DNA of 64,000 bases from Methylacidimicrobium fagopyrum (lineage in GTDB: Bacteria; Verrucomicrobiota; Verrucomicrobiia; Limisphaerales; UBA11358): positions 1-64,000 of the forward strand of contig JAMFSJ010000008.1 of the NCBI GenBank assembly GCA_026225255.1, given 5' to 3'. Below the pieces are notes generated by a model. That model had not been told where the DNA came from. It saw nothing but the letters and a program-made list of their open reading frames with translations, and did not search any database. The number at the start of each line of letters is the position of its first letter. The first letter of the stretch is position 1. Made by a program: the position numbers and the translations under genes. Positions 16,729 through 26,124 of this stretch are shown one piece after another.

Positions 16729-17559
16729 TTATTTTGCCGCTTCCCGCACGCGTTCCAAAATCACATCGGCCATCAACGGTTCGCTGCCGACGGCGGGCGA
16801 ATACCAAACGAGTTTATCATTCTTTTCCATCGGATTACGCCATGTTGGCTGGCCCGCGGTCAGGCGCTGTTTGACAATGCGCTCAGCTTCACCGAGCAAC
16901 ACCGGAATATCTTCCTGCGTGTGCAAGCCGTCACTGATAAAAAACGGCACGACGACCAGATTCTTCGTTTGCGCCAAGGCGTAGCACTCCGGAATACGCG
17001 GTGATTCATCCAGAAAAATTGCGTAAACGTCAGCGTAGACATTCTGCGCGCGAATCAATTCGACCTGTCGCTCGATGGCGTGGCGTGAATTTTTATTCTT
17101 CTCTGTGCCGTGACCGGCGATGAACAGCGTGGTGCTGGCTGCTTTGGGCAGACGCGGAAACGGAAATTGTTTCATCACTTCCGCCGCACGCGACAAAATG
17201 ACTTTCGTCATATTGTCGTGCGAACCGACGGGACGGCAGTAGAATAATTCTGAGTTTTTAGTTTTTAATTTTAAGTTATCGGGAAAGCTAAACCCAAGCT
17301 CCTTTGGGATCACTTCGCTGGCGAAATAGCCTTCGCTGATGAACAGCGGCGCAATGAAAATGCGCGGCGCGGAAATTTCGGCGAGGACGGTTTTGATGTG
17401 CGGTTCTTGTTTCCAAAAGGCAGCGCGGACTTCGCGAAAGAGATTGCGCCGACGCAATTCCGTCACGTGCTGATAAACGGTCGCGGCGGATTGATCGTTC
17501 AACGTCGTGCCGTGCCCCATCACGACGAGCACGGCATCGGAGAAAATTTCGCTACTCAC
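16729..17559 (-). CDS. CbiX/SirB-family chelatase-like protein
   Basis: A 276-residue protein with two CbiX-like halves. Each begins with a metal-binding-type strand ending in GHGT (VVMGHGTT near residue 14, IAGHGTEK near 144) and has a PLF/PFF-ISxG motif (APLFISEGYFASE, VPFFISDGLHTQED). CbiX and SirB insert Co or Fe into sirohydrochlorin for cobalamin or siroheme. No other tetrapyrrole gene is in the window, so the metal and pathway are open. It may also be one of the CbiX-like proteins of unknown role common in this phylum. Confidence 0.8.
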   Translation of the reverse strand: MSSEIFSDAVLVVMGHGTTLNDQSAATVYQHVTELRRRNLFREVRAAFWKQEPHIKTVLAEISAPRIFIAPLFISEGYFASEVIPKELGFSFPDNLKLKTKNSELFYCRPVGSHDNMTKVILSRAAEVMKQFPFPRLPKAASTTLFIAGHGTEKNKNSRHAIERQVELIRAQNVYADVYAIFLDESPRIPECYALAQTKNLVVVPFFISDGLHTQEDIPVLLGEAERIVKQRLTAGQPTWRNPMEKNDKLVWYSPAVGSEPLMADVILERVREAAK

Positions 17560-17682
17560 GCGCCTATGTTAGCCCAAGGTAAGGCGGCTCGCGCAAAGGA
17601 TTTTCATTGAAATTTTACTTGAAACTTTCCGGCGGTTCAGGCGTCTTATTTAGCAGTTCAATTCAACTAAAACTATTTCACC

Positions 17683-18111
17683 ATGAAAACCACACTCAAA
17701 CTGACGGTCGCCACCCTCGCGGCGACGCTCGCGCTAACCTTCGCGGCATCCGCCGAAGATACGAATGCCGCCGCTGGCGCTGCGGCATTGCCGCCCGCCT
17801 CAACCAAAACCGGCCTGACGTTCGACAAAGACATCAAACCGATTTTTGATGTGGCGTGCCTCAAATGTCACGACGGGACAAAACCGAAACAGGCGGCCAA
17901 GCTGGCGCTCGACACGCTCGCGGGTGTGCTCAAGGGCGATCGCGATGGCAAAGTCGTCATCGTCGGCAACAGCGCGAAGAGCGATCTCGTTTTGAGCGTC
18001 GCGCACATTGGCGAGGACGATACGTTCATGCCGAAAGGCAAAGGCGCCAAGAAGCTCACGGATGAACAGATCGGTTTGATCCGCGCGTGGATTGATCAAG
18101 GCGCGAAATAA
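17683..18111 (+). CDS. Exported monoheme c-type cytochrome
   Basis: A 142-residue protein with a clear signal peptide (hydrophobic core about 7-21, cleavage after ASA). One heme-binding motif, CLKCH, lies near residue 59. A distal Met candidate is in TFMPKGKGA, and the C-terminus (LTDEQIGLIRAWIDQGAK) is typical of planctomycete/verrucomicrobial PSC-type cytochromes. It would carry electrons in the periplasm. Unlike most of this family it is not fused to PSD1/PSCyt2 domains. A strong terminator follows directly. Confidence 0.88.
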   Translation: MKTTLKLTVATLAATLALTFAASAEDTNAAAGAAALPPASTKTGLTFDKDIKPIFDVACLKCHDGTKPKQAAKLALDTLAGVLKGDRDGKVVIVGNSAKSDLVLSVAHIGEDDTFMPKGKGAKKLTDEQIGLIRAWIDQGAK

Positions 18112-18130
18112 TTCGCCATTTAATTTTTCA

Positions 18131-18161
18131 AGGGACGCCATAACGGCGTCCCTTTTTGTTT
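18131..18161 (+). terminator. Rho-independent terminator after the cytochrome gene
   Basis: A 9-bp stem AGGGACGCC / GGCGTCCCT with a short loop, followed by TTTTGTTT, about 20 bp after the cytochrome stop codon. Confidence 0.85.
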
Positions 18162-18165
18162 GCGG

Positions 18166-18231
18166 ATGGCGGAGCGTCGATCTCCCGATCGGCTCGACAA
18201 TATTTTTCTCAACAGGAGATCGGCGCTCCAT
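18166..18231. repeat. Palindromic element, GGAGCGTCGATCTCCCGATCGG family
   Basis: GGAGCGTCGATCTCC near the left end pairs with GGAGATCGGCGCTCC at the right end, with an inner CCGATCGG palindrome. The right edge (CCATCA) overlaps the dnaG stop codon read on the minus strand. Relatives are at 46507-46577 and 53137-53219. Confidence 0.8.
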
Positions 18232-20078
18232 CACAGCGGCGCGAGCGGGGTGCGCTTTTGTTCTTTTAATTTTTGCTGTTCGCGCAATAGGCTGAGCTTT
18301 TCCACGTCGTCGGTTTGCGGCTGGCTGATTTTTTGCGTGAGCGCGGTGATCTGGCGGTCGAGAAATTGATTGCGCAATTTCAAAATCAAATCGGCGAGTT
18401 GCAATTCGGGATTCGGAATTTTCCGTTCTTCCGCGACGGCTTCGGTGATAAGATTGCGGGCTTCGGGCGATTCGCAATCGTCCAAAAATGCACCGATACT
18501 TTGCCACGTTTCGTTGGCCTGCGCGGCGAAGCGTTGGGAAATGATTTGTTGCGCGAGCGAATTTTGAATCCAATTCAAATCCAGATGCAATGCAGTGAAC
18601 CCGGTCAACTCCTCGTTCAACAGCAATAATTTTAACAGATGAAATTCGTGCGCGGACGGACGCGGGATTTCGATGTCCGCGACATTTTCAAACGATTCCT
18701 CTTCATTCACCCTCGGCATTTTTTGCGGCAATGGATTTTTTTGAAACTCCTTGCGAACGGATTCCGGTAAAACGCCCAGTCGCAGCGCGGTTTTTTGCGC
18801 GTAGGTATCCATCAAAACGCTGTTGCCGGTTTTATGCACGGCTTCGGCCATGCTTTTCAAAACCACGAGCCGACCTTTATCGGAAGCGATGTCGTTCGTC
18901 GCGCAAAGGCGGTTCAAATAATAATCGAAAAAGCCTTCAGCGTTTTTAACAAGTTCGCGGAATTTTTCACCGCCGAACTGCTTCACAAAACTGTCGGGAT
19001 CGTGCGGCGCGGGCACGACGGCGACGCGCACGGCGAGGCCGGAAGCGAGCAGATGATCGAGCGAACGCACGATGGCGTTTTGACCGGCATTATCGGAATC
19101 GAAACAGAGCACGACTTCTTTCGCATAATTTTTGATGATGCGCGCGTGCTGTTCCGTGAACGCCGTGCCTTGCGGCGCGACAATATTTTGCACGCCGTTC
19201 GTAAAACAGGCGATCAAATCCAATTGGCCTTCGCAAATAATCGCAGAATCTGCGTCAAGGATCGCGCGCTTGGATTTATCCAGGCCGAAGAAAATTTTAC
19301 TCTTGGTGAAAATCGGCGTCTCCGGCGAATTGACATACTTCGCCGTTTTTTCATCGCCGGTTAAAATGCGGCCACTGAAACCGACCACGCGGCCTTGTTC
19401 ATCGCAGATCGGAAACATCAGGCGGCCACGGAAACGATCGTAGTGGCGGACCATTGCCGGTTGGAGATTTTGTTCGCCAGCCGCGCCGGGTGTTTGCTCG
19501 ATTTCTTTGCGGATGATCAGGCCAGCCTGCTCGACGATGGCGAGGTCGTAATTCTTACTGCGCGCCCAATTGACAGTATCGTCCCACGATTCAGGCGCAG
19601 CCCCGATACGGAATAATTTGATCGCGTCTTCCGAGACGCCGCGCTTGGCCAGATAATCGCGCGCGAGCTGACCGGCGGCTTCGTTCGCCAAAACATTTTG
19701 CCAGCGTTGCGCGATCTTGTCATGGATCTCCAGCAATTGATCTTTGAGATGACGCGATTGTTGTTCGCCAGGCGCGTTATCAAATTCGAGCGGAATCTTG
19801 GCGCGTTCCGCCAAGCGACGAATGGCGTCCATGAAGCCAATGTTTTCGTAATCTTTGACGAAGGTAAAAACGTCGCCGCCTTTATGACAACCGAAGCAGT
19901 GAAAAATTTGCTTGTGCGGATTGACGTTGAAGCTCGGTGATTTTTCTTTATGAAATGGACAGAGCGCGGTGAAGTTCGCCCCGTTCTTTTTCAGCGGCAG
20001 GTAGCCGCCGATGACGTCCACAATGTCGCTCGCCGCGCGAATGCGTTCGCGCGTTGCAGGTGAAAGAAATCCGGCCAT
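18231..20078 (-). CDS. dnaG: DNA primase
   Basis: A 615-residue DnaG that makes RNA primers at the replication fork. The N-terminal CHC2 zinc finger is CPFHKEKSPSF...HCFGCHKGGD (about 39-66). The TOPRIM core includes IICEGQLD and VVLCFDSDNAG (acidic metal-binding residues near 310). The C-terminal 120 residues form the helicase-interaction-like helical region. The ATG at 20078 (MAGFLSP) is preferred over one seven codons upstream because the family starts just before this point. It lies 30 bp downstream of cvpA, and the stop codon falls at the edge of a palindromic element. Confidence 0.95.
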   Translation of the reverse strand: MAGFLSPATRERIRAASDIVDVIGGYLPLKKNGANFTALCPFHKEKSPSFNVNPHKQIFHCFGCHKGGDVFTFVKDYENIGFMDAIRRLAERAKIPLEFDNAPGEQQSRHLKDQLLEIHDKIAQRWQNVLANEAAGQLARDYLAKRGVSEDAIKLFRIGAAPESWDDTVNWARSKNYDLAIVEQAGLIIRKEIEQTPGAAGEQNLQPAMVRHYDRFRGRLMFPICDEQGRVVGFSGRILTGDEKTAKYVNSPETPIFTKSKIFFGLDKSKRAILDADSAIICEGQLDLIACFTNGVQNIVAPQGTAFTEQHARIIKNYAKEVVLCFDSDNAGQNAIVRSLDHLLASGLAVRVAVVPAPHDPDSFVKQFGGEKFRELVKNAEGFFDYYLNRLCATNDIASDKGRLVVLKSMAEAVHKTGNSVLMDTYAQKTALRLGVLPESVRKEFQKNPLPQKMPRVNEEESFENVADIEIPRPSAHEFHLLKLLLLNEELTGFTALHLDLNWIQNSLAQQIISQRFAAQANETWQSIGAFLDDCESPEARNLITEAVAEERKIPNPELQLADLILKLRNQFLDRQITALTQKISQPQTDDVEKLSLLREQQKLKEQKRTPLAPL

Positions 20079-20108
20079 GTTGCGCCATTGGTGGCGCACT
20101 GGCGCCGG

Positions 20109-20807
20109 TTAATGACCCATGTGGATCGCCGGCGGCTTTTGCGCGGCGGCGTGACTTTTGGCCACACCACTGGGATTGATCAACAGCACGCTCAGATTAT
20201 TTTTAATTGCCCGACCAAGCAAAGAGTTTTTGAAAATTCCGTCCTGCACTTCATTCAACGACGGAATGAAATCGCCGCTGTAACCCTGCAAGCCGCCGCC
20301 ATACGTGCGGTTATTATATTCCTGCTGCGCCGCCAGATCGGCCGCGGTATAAACCGGCGCGTTCAGCAAAGCCAAAACAAACACGCTCATGCACGCGTAA
20401 CGGACCGTGCCCGCGATCATGCCCAGATAATATTCACTGCTGCCGAACGCGTTGCTGCCGGAAACTTTTTCTTTAAACGACTTTTGGATGAATGAAAAAA
20501 CGAGGAACACAACCAGCGCAATGAGCAGATAACTCAGGACAAACGCCGCCGTTTGTTCGCGGAACATCGTGCCAAAAATATTGTTGATGACGTGGTTTTG
20601 CAGCAGCAAACCGGCCAGCAAAGGGCAACCGAAAGTGCAAGCCGCTATCAAAACGACCCATTTTGAGACGGGCAACGCCTCCTTAACCATGCCGTTTTTG
20701 CGCCCGCGCCAGAAGCCAAACGCCAGCACCCCGGTCAGAACAAAGTCAAACCAGCCTAAGCCATAGTTGCCCAGCACGGACGTATTTAGAGATGCGGCGA
20801 CGATCAT
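20109..20807 (-). CDS. CvpA family membrane protein
   Basis: A 232-residue inner-membrane protein with about four hydrophobic segments (about 18-34, 47-68, 87-107, 129-150). A WFDFVLTGVLAFGFWRGRKNG start matches the CvpA (colicin V production) pattern D...lG...G...G. The soluble tail (about 150-232) includes a poorly conserved Pro/His-rich end. CvpA proteins affect envelope maintenance. It lies directly upstream of dnaG on the same strand, probably cotranscribed. Confidence 0.75.
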   Translation of the reverse strand: MIVAASLNTSVLGNYGLGWFDFVLTGVLAFGFWRGRKNGMVKEALPVSKWVVLIAACTFGCPLLAGLLLQNHVINNIFGTMFREQTAAFVLSYLLIALVVFLVFSFIQKSFKEKVSGSNAFGSSEYYLGMIAGTVRYACMSVFVLALLNAPVYTAADLAAQQEYNNRTYGGGLQGYSGDFIPSLNEVQDGIFKNSLLGRAIKNNLSVLLINPSGVAKSHAAAQKPPAIHMGH

Positions 20808-21030
20808 AATTCAAGTTTTCTTAGTTTCCAACGGTTCAACGTCAGCGAAATCCATGCCAATTTTATGAAAAGCGGAAGTCGGGAAAGCGAGAAAGCGGAA
20901 ACTTCCCGCGTTCACATCTTTGATTTTTCGTTTTAATATCGCGGGCAAAGACGAGAACGAGAACGCGGAGGATTATTGCTCAACGACAAACGAGCTTGAC
21001 GCGCAGGGCATTTTCGGTTGCTCTAGTTTC

Positions 21031-21429
21031 ATGATGAAGAAAGCTATTTTTGCAGTTCTTGGCGGCGCGGCTATGGTTTTGACGGGTTGCGTCAGCACCG
21101 TCAGCGATACCCACTCCTTGGCGACCAGTTGGAATCGTGATTCCATTTCCGGCCGTTATGCGCGCACACCCGATCAGGTTTATGCCGCCGCCGTTGCCGT
21201 CGTCCAACATAACGGCGTGTTGATCAACGAATACATTCCGCACGACACCACCAACACCGTCAAAGCTCTCGAAGGCCGGGTCAGCAATGAAAAAGTCTGG
21301 ATCCGCGTCGAATCCGTGGACGCAAAATCCACGCAAGTGGATGTGCAAGCGCGCACCTCTTGGGGCATGACCGATGCCGAACTCGTCCACGAATTGGAAA
21401 AAGAAATCGCGCTACAGCTTGCGCGGTGA
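21031..21429 (+). CDS. DUF3568-like lipoprotein
   Basis: A 132-residue lipoprotein. The ATG at 21031 (MMKKAIFAVLGGAAMVLTGC) gives a signal sequence with lipobox LTGC at residue 20. The mature part (TPDQVYAAAVAVVQHNG...VWIRVESVDAKSTQVDVQAR) matches the DUF3568 layout of a small alpha/beta periplasmic domain. The function is unknown. Its last 18 bases overlap tail to tail with the TPR membrane gene on the other strand. Confidence 0.75.
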   Translation: MMKKAIFAVLGGAAMVLTGCVSTVSDTHSLATSWNRDSISGRYARTPDQVYAAAVAVVQHNGVLINEYIPHDTTNTVKALEGRVSNEKVWIRVESVDAKSTQVDVQARTSWGMTDAELVHELEKEIALQLAR

Positions 21430-22614
21430 GCCATATTTCAAACCGATATTTTGTTCATAAACGCCGAGCTTCACGCCCGGCGTTTCTACTTTGCCCTTGA
21501 ACTCGGAATTGATCCGCGCCAACCGCCGCCGCGTGATTTCTGCCACCGGCAAATCCGGGTAAAGTTCCACGATTTTTTCCAGCGTCCCGCAAACCGTCGC
21601 CACATCCGCGCCCAGTTCGATCTGCAAACTCGCCAGCAAATTGAGCCAGCCCGTGATCTGTTTCGGCGTATGACGCGGCTCATTGATCAACTGCGCCAAC
21701 TCCATCGTCGCCATGTCCAGCCGCTTAAAATCTTTTCCGTAAATCAACGCCAATTTCTCGCGCACGTCTGAATCGTGCGGATGCGTTGTCAGATGTTTGA
21801 CATATTGCGCGGCGACTTGACCCGGCTCTTCTTCCTTCGGTTTCAAAAATTCCGACGAATCCAGCAGGCCGACATTTTTCACGCCTTCGGGCAAAACAAC
21901 GCGCACACGATTGTGCTTCGCCATCAAAAGTTTTTCCGTGCCGCCCAGATGCGCCAGACGCTGTTCCGCTTGCAACGCTATTTCCGTGCCGGGAAAATGA
22001 TCGGCAACTTTTTGTAATAATGCCCGCGCCGAGTCCACATCCACGCCAATTTGCATATGCCAATCCGCCAACGTCGTCCACGCCGCTGCGACCTGTCTCG
22101 GCGGCGCTTTCGGCGACGCGCAAAAATGGTTCAACGTGATTTCTGCACTTTGCAAATCCTTCATGTTTTCCGCCTGCACGCTCGCGAGCAACATGATGCC
22201 TTCGAAGTCGTTGGGAAATTTTTCGAGTTGCAGGCGGACGGCCGCAATCGATTCATCATAAGAACCGCGCATCCGCTTCGCCTTGGCGATGGAATAAAAC
22301 GGCTTTTTTTCCGGCGGTTCATTGCCACCGTCAAACAAGCTAGTGATCGGATTCATCACAAACCCCGCAATATGCGGCGTCCACATGATTGATAAAACGA
22401 CCCCCATGAAAACAATGAGAAACGGACCGAACGGACCCATTTTTAATCCCAGCCAGATACAAGAGATGACGAGCAGAAGAGTGAACCCACATTTGACCAA
22501 CATCCGCCCAGGCTCTTCGCTGCGCCTGATCATGTAGAAAAAAAGCCAGCCCACCAGTCCGATGGCGACAACCAAGACGGTGGTTCCCAGCACAATATCA
22601 AAGGTCTTACTCAT
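21412..22614 (-). CDS. Membrane-anchored TPR-like protein
   Basis: A 400-residue protein; I take the ATG at 22614 (MSKTFDIVLG). Three hydrophobic segments at the N-terminus (about 8-28, 38-56, 61-82) are followed by a helical repeat region (SYDESIAAVRLQLEKFPND, DLQSAEITLNHF, DSARALLQKVADHFPG) typical of TPR solenoids. It is probably an inner-membrane scaffold, with the repeats most likely in the cytoplasm. No enzymatic motif is visible. It is common in Verrucomicrobia without a known role. Confidence 0.7.
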   Translation of the reverse strand: MSKTFDIVLGTTVLVVAIGLVGWLFFYMIRRSEEPGRMLVKCGFTLLLVISCIWLGLKMGPFGPFLIVFMGVVLSIMWTPHIAGFVMNPITSLFDGGNEPPEKKPFYSIAKAKRMRGSYDESIAAVRLQLEKFPNDFEGIMLLASVQAENMKDLQSAEITLNHFCASPKAPPRQVAAAWTTLADWHMQIGVDVDSARALLQKVADHFPGTEIALQAEQRLAHLGGTEKLLMAKHNRVRVVLPEGVKNVGLLDSSEFLKPKEEEPGQVAAQYVKHLTTHPHDSDVREKLALIYGKDFKRLDMATMELAQLINEPRHTPKQITGWLNLLASLQIELGADVATVCGTLEKIVELYPDLPVAEITRRRLARINSEFKGKVETPGVKLGVYEQNIGLKYGSPRKL

Positions 22615-22743
22615 GGCAGTGAAATCAAATTCTGCCCGTTCACGCGCCGACGCAAGCAAAATTCAGCGGTGAAGAATTTAACGCGAACAGATTAGCCGCC
22701 GCGAACGAGGGAAGTTTCCGTTTCTAAGCTTTCTGCTTTTCCT

Positions 22744-23172
22744 TTACGCATAACGATACGGTTTGCTCAATGAAAACGTGTTCGGCAAATGACGGATTTC
22801 ACGCACCTCACCCTTGGCCAACAAAACTTCCACGATGTCGAAACGAAATTTGACCGGCGGATTTTTCAGTAACTTCAAATAATCCAACGCCGTCTGCGAC
22901 AGCAATCTTTTCTTCCGCGCATCCACGGCATCGGCTGGACGAGACCAATCTTCAGACGAACGCGTTTTCACTTCCACGAAAACCAGGCAATCACCGGCGC
23001 GAAAAACCAGATCAATCTCGCCGCGGGCGGAACGGAAATTGGCCGTGAGAAATTTTAAGCCTGCGTGTTGCAAAAACTTTTTCGCCGCGCGCTCGCCCAA
23101 TTCCCCGCGCCGCAAATGCTCTGGCTGGACTTGGCCAACAAACAGGGATTTTAATTTCTCAAAAAAGCGCAT
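22744..23172 (-). CDS. UPF0102 family protein (YraN-like)
   Basis: A 142-residue protein with the UPF0102/YraN endonuclease-like fold. GELGERAAKKFLQHAG is followed by ANFRSARGEIDLV and LVFVEVKTRSS, carrying the D...ExK residues of the PD-(D/E)XK core. The family is widespread and often lies near rnhB or rsmI; here it lies upstream of the TPR gene on the same strand. Its role is not settled. It is full length, with start ATG at 23172. Confidence 0.85.
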   Translation of the reverse strand: MRFFEKLKSLFVGQVQPEHLRRGELGERAAKKFLQHAGLKFLTANFRSARGEIDLVFRAGDCLVFVEVKTRSSEDWSRPADAVDARKKRLLSQTALDYLKLLKNPPVKFRFDIVEVLLAKGEVREIRHLPNTFSLSKPYRYA

Positions 23173-23204
23173 GCGAAATTTTAATCACGGCGGAACCCAA
23201 TAAA

Positions 23205-23290
23205 CACAGTTGATCGCTAATCGACCCGCGTGATTCGCGTCGATATCTTTGCTTTTTTATCCGCGTCCATCGGCAGTTCTCTGCGATTCA
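23205..23290. repeat. Degraded CTAATCGAC-type repeat
   Basis: GATCGCTAATCGACCCGCGT followed by TCGCGTCGAT and AGTTCTCTGCGATTC resembles the arms of the palindrome at 37481-37568, but pairing is poor. It lies in the spacer between rnr and yraN. Confidence 0.4.
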
Positions 23291-23333
23291 AAATTGAGAC
23301 GGAGCAACCGCTGGGCCCGACCTTGCGTGAAAA

Positions 23334-25814
23334 TTATTTCCGGCGACGCTGGTTGCTGCCGATGGGACGCACGGAGGTTTTGAACATCGGTTTGTTCGCG
23401 CTGCCGAATTGCGGACGCGCGGCGGATGAACTGAATTTGGCCGGACGCGCTTCCGTCGGTCGTGAATCCGATTTGCGCGCATCGGGTTTACGCGAATCCG
23501 TTCGACGTGAAGGTTCTGGCCGCGAATTTTCTGAACGCGCCGACGCTGGACGTTTGGCTTCGGGACGCGGCTTCGGGCGCGACGGTTGCGGACGATTATC
23601 AAATGGACGATGCGCCGTGGCGCGAAGCGGCGGCGGACGCGACGGCGTGGCCGGTTTTTGCGGCGTGGGCTTTTGGGCGACGGGTTTTTGTAGTGCTGGT
23701 TTTTGCCCAGCGAGTTTGCGGTCTTCAGCGGCGAGGCCAAAGTCCACCTGTTTCTTGGCCGTGTCCACGCGCGCGACTTGCACGGTGACATTATCGCCGA
23801 GGCGAATCGTTTTGCGCGTGCGACGCCCGACCAGATTGCGACGTGATTCGTCGAACACAAAGAAGTCGTCTTTGATCAATGATAACGGCACCAGGCCGCT
23901 CATCGCGAGGCCGGGAACATCCACAAAGAAACCGAAATTACGCACGTCGGTCACCAGCGCGGGATATTTTATAGGCGCGCCGGATTCAATTTGGGCGCGC
24001 AAAAAGGCGAAGAGTTTTACATCTTTGCTGTCGCGTTCGGCATCGGCGGAATTGCGTTCAGTCACGGAAATATGTTCCGCGACTTCTTTGAGCGCGCCGC
24101 CGGACGCAGGATTTTTATCAAACAGGGCACGGTGCACTACGAGATCGGCGTAGCGGCGGATGGGCGACGTGAAATGCGTATATTTTTTCTTGGCCAAACC
24201 GTAATGACCGAGCGGTTCAATGGCGTAACGGGCGCGCATGAGCGACTTAAGAAAACCGATTTTCAGCGCCGCGCCGATGGGCAAGGTGCCGAGTTTTTGC
24301 AACAGCTTTTGCACCTCCTGCGAGTTATTCAAATTACCGCACGCGACGTGATGGCTCAAAACTTCCTGCCGATATTCGGCCAACCGTTTTGCATCCGGCT
24401 CTTCGTGGATGCGATAAATTGCGGGCGTTTGCAAGGCCATCAGGCGCGTCGCGACCGCTTCGTTCGCGAGCAACATGTATTCCTCGATCAACTGATGCGA
24501 CACATCGTTCTCGTTTTTTTCGATGCGCAGAATCTTTCCCTGGTCGTCCAAGCGGATTTTGGTTTCGGGAAAATCCAGTTCGAGCGAACCATTTTTGAAA
24601 CGCAATTTTCGGATTTTTTGCGCGAGTTCGTGCGCTTGATGCAACATGCGTTCGATCGGATCGTCGGTCGGGGCGCGTTGCAAAATCGCCAGCACTTGCG
24701 CGTAGGCAAAACGTTTTTGCGAATGGATGATGGCGGAATAAAATTTCGTGCTGACCACGCGACCGTCGTTCGACACGATAAATTCCACGCATTTCGTCAA
24801 GCGATCCACGTTCGGCTTGAGCGAGCACAGTTCGTTGCTCAACGCCTCGGGCAGCATCGGAATGACGCGGTCTACGAGGTAAGTGGAATTACCACGGGAC
24901 TTCGCTTCGGTGTCGAGCGCGGTGCCGGGTTTCACATAATTTGAAACGTCGGCGATGTGCACCCAGAGCCGCCATTGCTCGGCGGAAATGCGTTCAAGGC
25001 AAATCGCATCGTCAAAATCTTTCGCGTCGTCAGGATCAATCGTGACGACTTTGTGACTGCGACAATCGACGCGTCCGGCGATATCGCGCGGGTCAACGGT
25101 CGAGCCAATGGCGTTCGCTTCGTCTAAAACATTCGTCGGAAAATGCAGCGGCAAATCGTATTGGCGCAGCACGGAAAGCATGTCCACACCTTCCGCGTCG
25201 GGCGCGCCGAGCACTTCCACGACGATGCCGTCGGGATTGGCGTTGCGCGATTCCCATTCGTTTAATTCAACGACAACTTTGTCGCCGATGCGCGCGGGAC
25301 GACCGACATCGCGCGGTTCCGGCACCAAAATATCGTGCGGAATGCGCGGGTCGTCGGGCGTGACAAATAGAAATTGGCGGCCGCGCTGCAACGTGCCGAC
25401 GATGCGGGCGCGTTGACGTTTGAGCACGCGGATGACGGTGCCGGTGTCGGTATCGCCTTCGCGAAAATTGCGGCGACGCGCATCGCGGCGCACGAGCACG
25501 CGATCTTCGTGCAGCGCGGTGCCGGTGGCGTTTTCGGGAATGGCGATCTCGGGCAGCGCGGAATCGTCGGGCTGCAAAAAGCCTTTGCCGGCACGATTCA
25601 TGCGGATGCGGCCGGGCACGAGATCGGCCTCGCGCGGACTGACGTAGCGATTGCCTTTGATCCGCGCGATGTCGCCGCTTTGTTCGAGCTCGCGCAAAAC
25701 GGCTTGTAAATCTTGTTGCAGATTCGGCGTGAGGTTCAGCAACGCCAGCAGTTCCGGCACATTCGCCGGGACGTAATTTTTTTGTCCCAAGAGACGAATG
25801 ATTTGTTCTTTCAT
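23334..25814 (-). CDS. rnr: Ribonuclease R
   Basis: An 826-residue 3'-to-5' exoribonuclease of the RNase II/R family, degrading structured RNA. Order: an N-terminal winged-helix/cold-shock region (about 1-240), the catalytic RNB domain starting with TIDPDDAKDFDDAI (metal-binding Asp cluster near 262), then an S1 domain (about 620-705, DVRNFGFFVDVPGLAMSGLV). A long C-terminal tail (about 715-826) rich in Arg, Pro, Ser and Lys probably binds RNA; such tails occur in many RNase R proteins, but this one is unusually long and low-complexity. The ATG at 25814 is well placed. Confidence 0.93.
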   Translation of the reverse strand: MKEQIIRLLGQKNYVPANVPELLALLNLTPNLQQDLQAVLRELEQSGDIARIKGNRYVSPREADLVPGRIRMNRAGKGFLQPDDSALPEIAIPENATGTALHEDRVLVRRDARRRNFREGDTDTGTVIRVLKRQRARIVGTLQRGRQFLFVTPDDPRIPHDILVPEPRDVGRPARIGDKVVVELNEWESRNANPDGIVVEVLGAPDAEGVDMLSVLRQYDLPLHFPTNVLDEANAIGSTVDPRDIAGRVDCRSHKVVTIDPDDAKDFDDAICLERISAEQWRLWVHIADVSNYVKPGTALDTEAKSRGNSTYLVDRVIPMLPEALSNELCSLKPNVDRLTKCVEFIVSNDGRVVSTKFYSAIIHSQKRFAYAQVLAILQRAPTDDPIERMLHQAHELAQKIRKLRFKNGSLELDFPETKIRLDDQGKILRIEKNENDVSHQLIEEYMLLANEAVATRLMALQTPAIYRIHEEPDAKRLAEYRQEVLSHHVACGNLNNSQEVQKLLQKLGTLPIGAALKIGFLKSLMRARYAIEPLGHYGLAKKKYTHFTSPIRRYADLVVHRALFDKNPASGGALKEVAEHISVTERNSADAERDSKDVKLFAFLRAQIESGAPIKYPALVTDVRNFGFFVDVPGLAMSGLVPLSLIKDDFFVFDESRRNLVGRRTRKTIRLGDNVTVQVARVDTAKKQVDFGLAAEDRKLAGQKPALQKPVAQKPTPQKPATPSRPPPLRATAHRPFDNRPQPSRPKPRPEAKRPASARSENSRPEPSRRTDSRKPDARKSDSRPTEARPAKFSSSAARPQFGSANKPMFKTSVRPIGSNQRRRK

Positions 25815-26057
25815 GGTTTGGATAAGCTCCGTTTTGACGGTGGGAAGGAAACTGATTTTGTGGATTTATGCAATGGGGAAATTTGGACCCGCCGAGCGAC
25901 AAGGGTTTATTTAACCGCGAAAGACGCTGAATACGCGAAAGAAAACCAATTCATTGGGCTGGCCGCCGATTTACGCAGCTAAGATTCCGAATGAGATTCA
26001 CGGGCAAGATACTAGGCCATTTCCGGGCGCAAAACGCGGCAAACATGTCTATGTCTA
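25815..26057. other. Non-coding spacer upstream of the sensor kinase
   Basis: No gene is visible between the divergent rnr and kinase starts. It holds a solitary arm-like stutter (AACCGCGAAAGACGCTGAAT near 25917) without a matching partner, then the promoter candidate listed next. Confidence 0.5.
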
Positions 26058-26088
26058 TTGACAAATCCCCATTAAGAGTAGTTTATCT
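26058..26088 (+). promoter_or_regulatory. Sigma70-type promoter candidate for the sensor kinase
   Basis: TTGACA at 26058-26063 and TTTATC at about 26082-26087 with an 18-bp spacer, about 37 bp before the kinase ATG. The match to consensus is good at -35 and moderate at -10. Confidence 0.45.
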
Positions 26089-26124
26089 TCGCACCTAGAG
26101 TTCAGGTTGTTATTTATACGAAAA

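Noticed and set aside
23991-24944. A 317-codon frame antisense to rnr
   Set aside because: Shadow of the RNase R catalytic region; the real gene reads through it on the minus strand.
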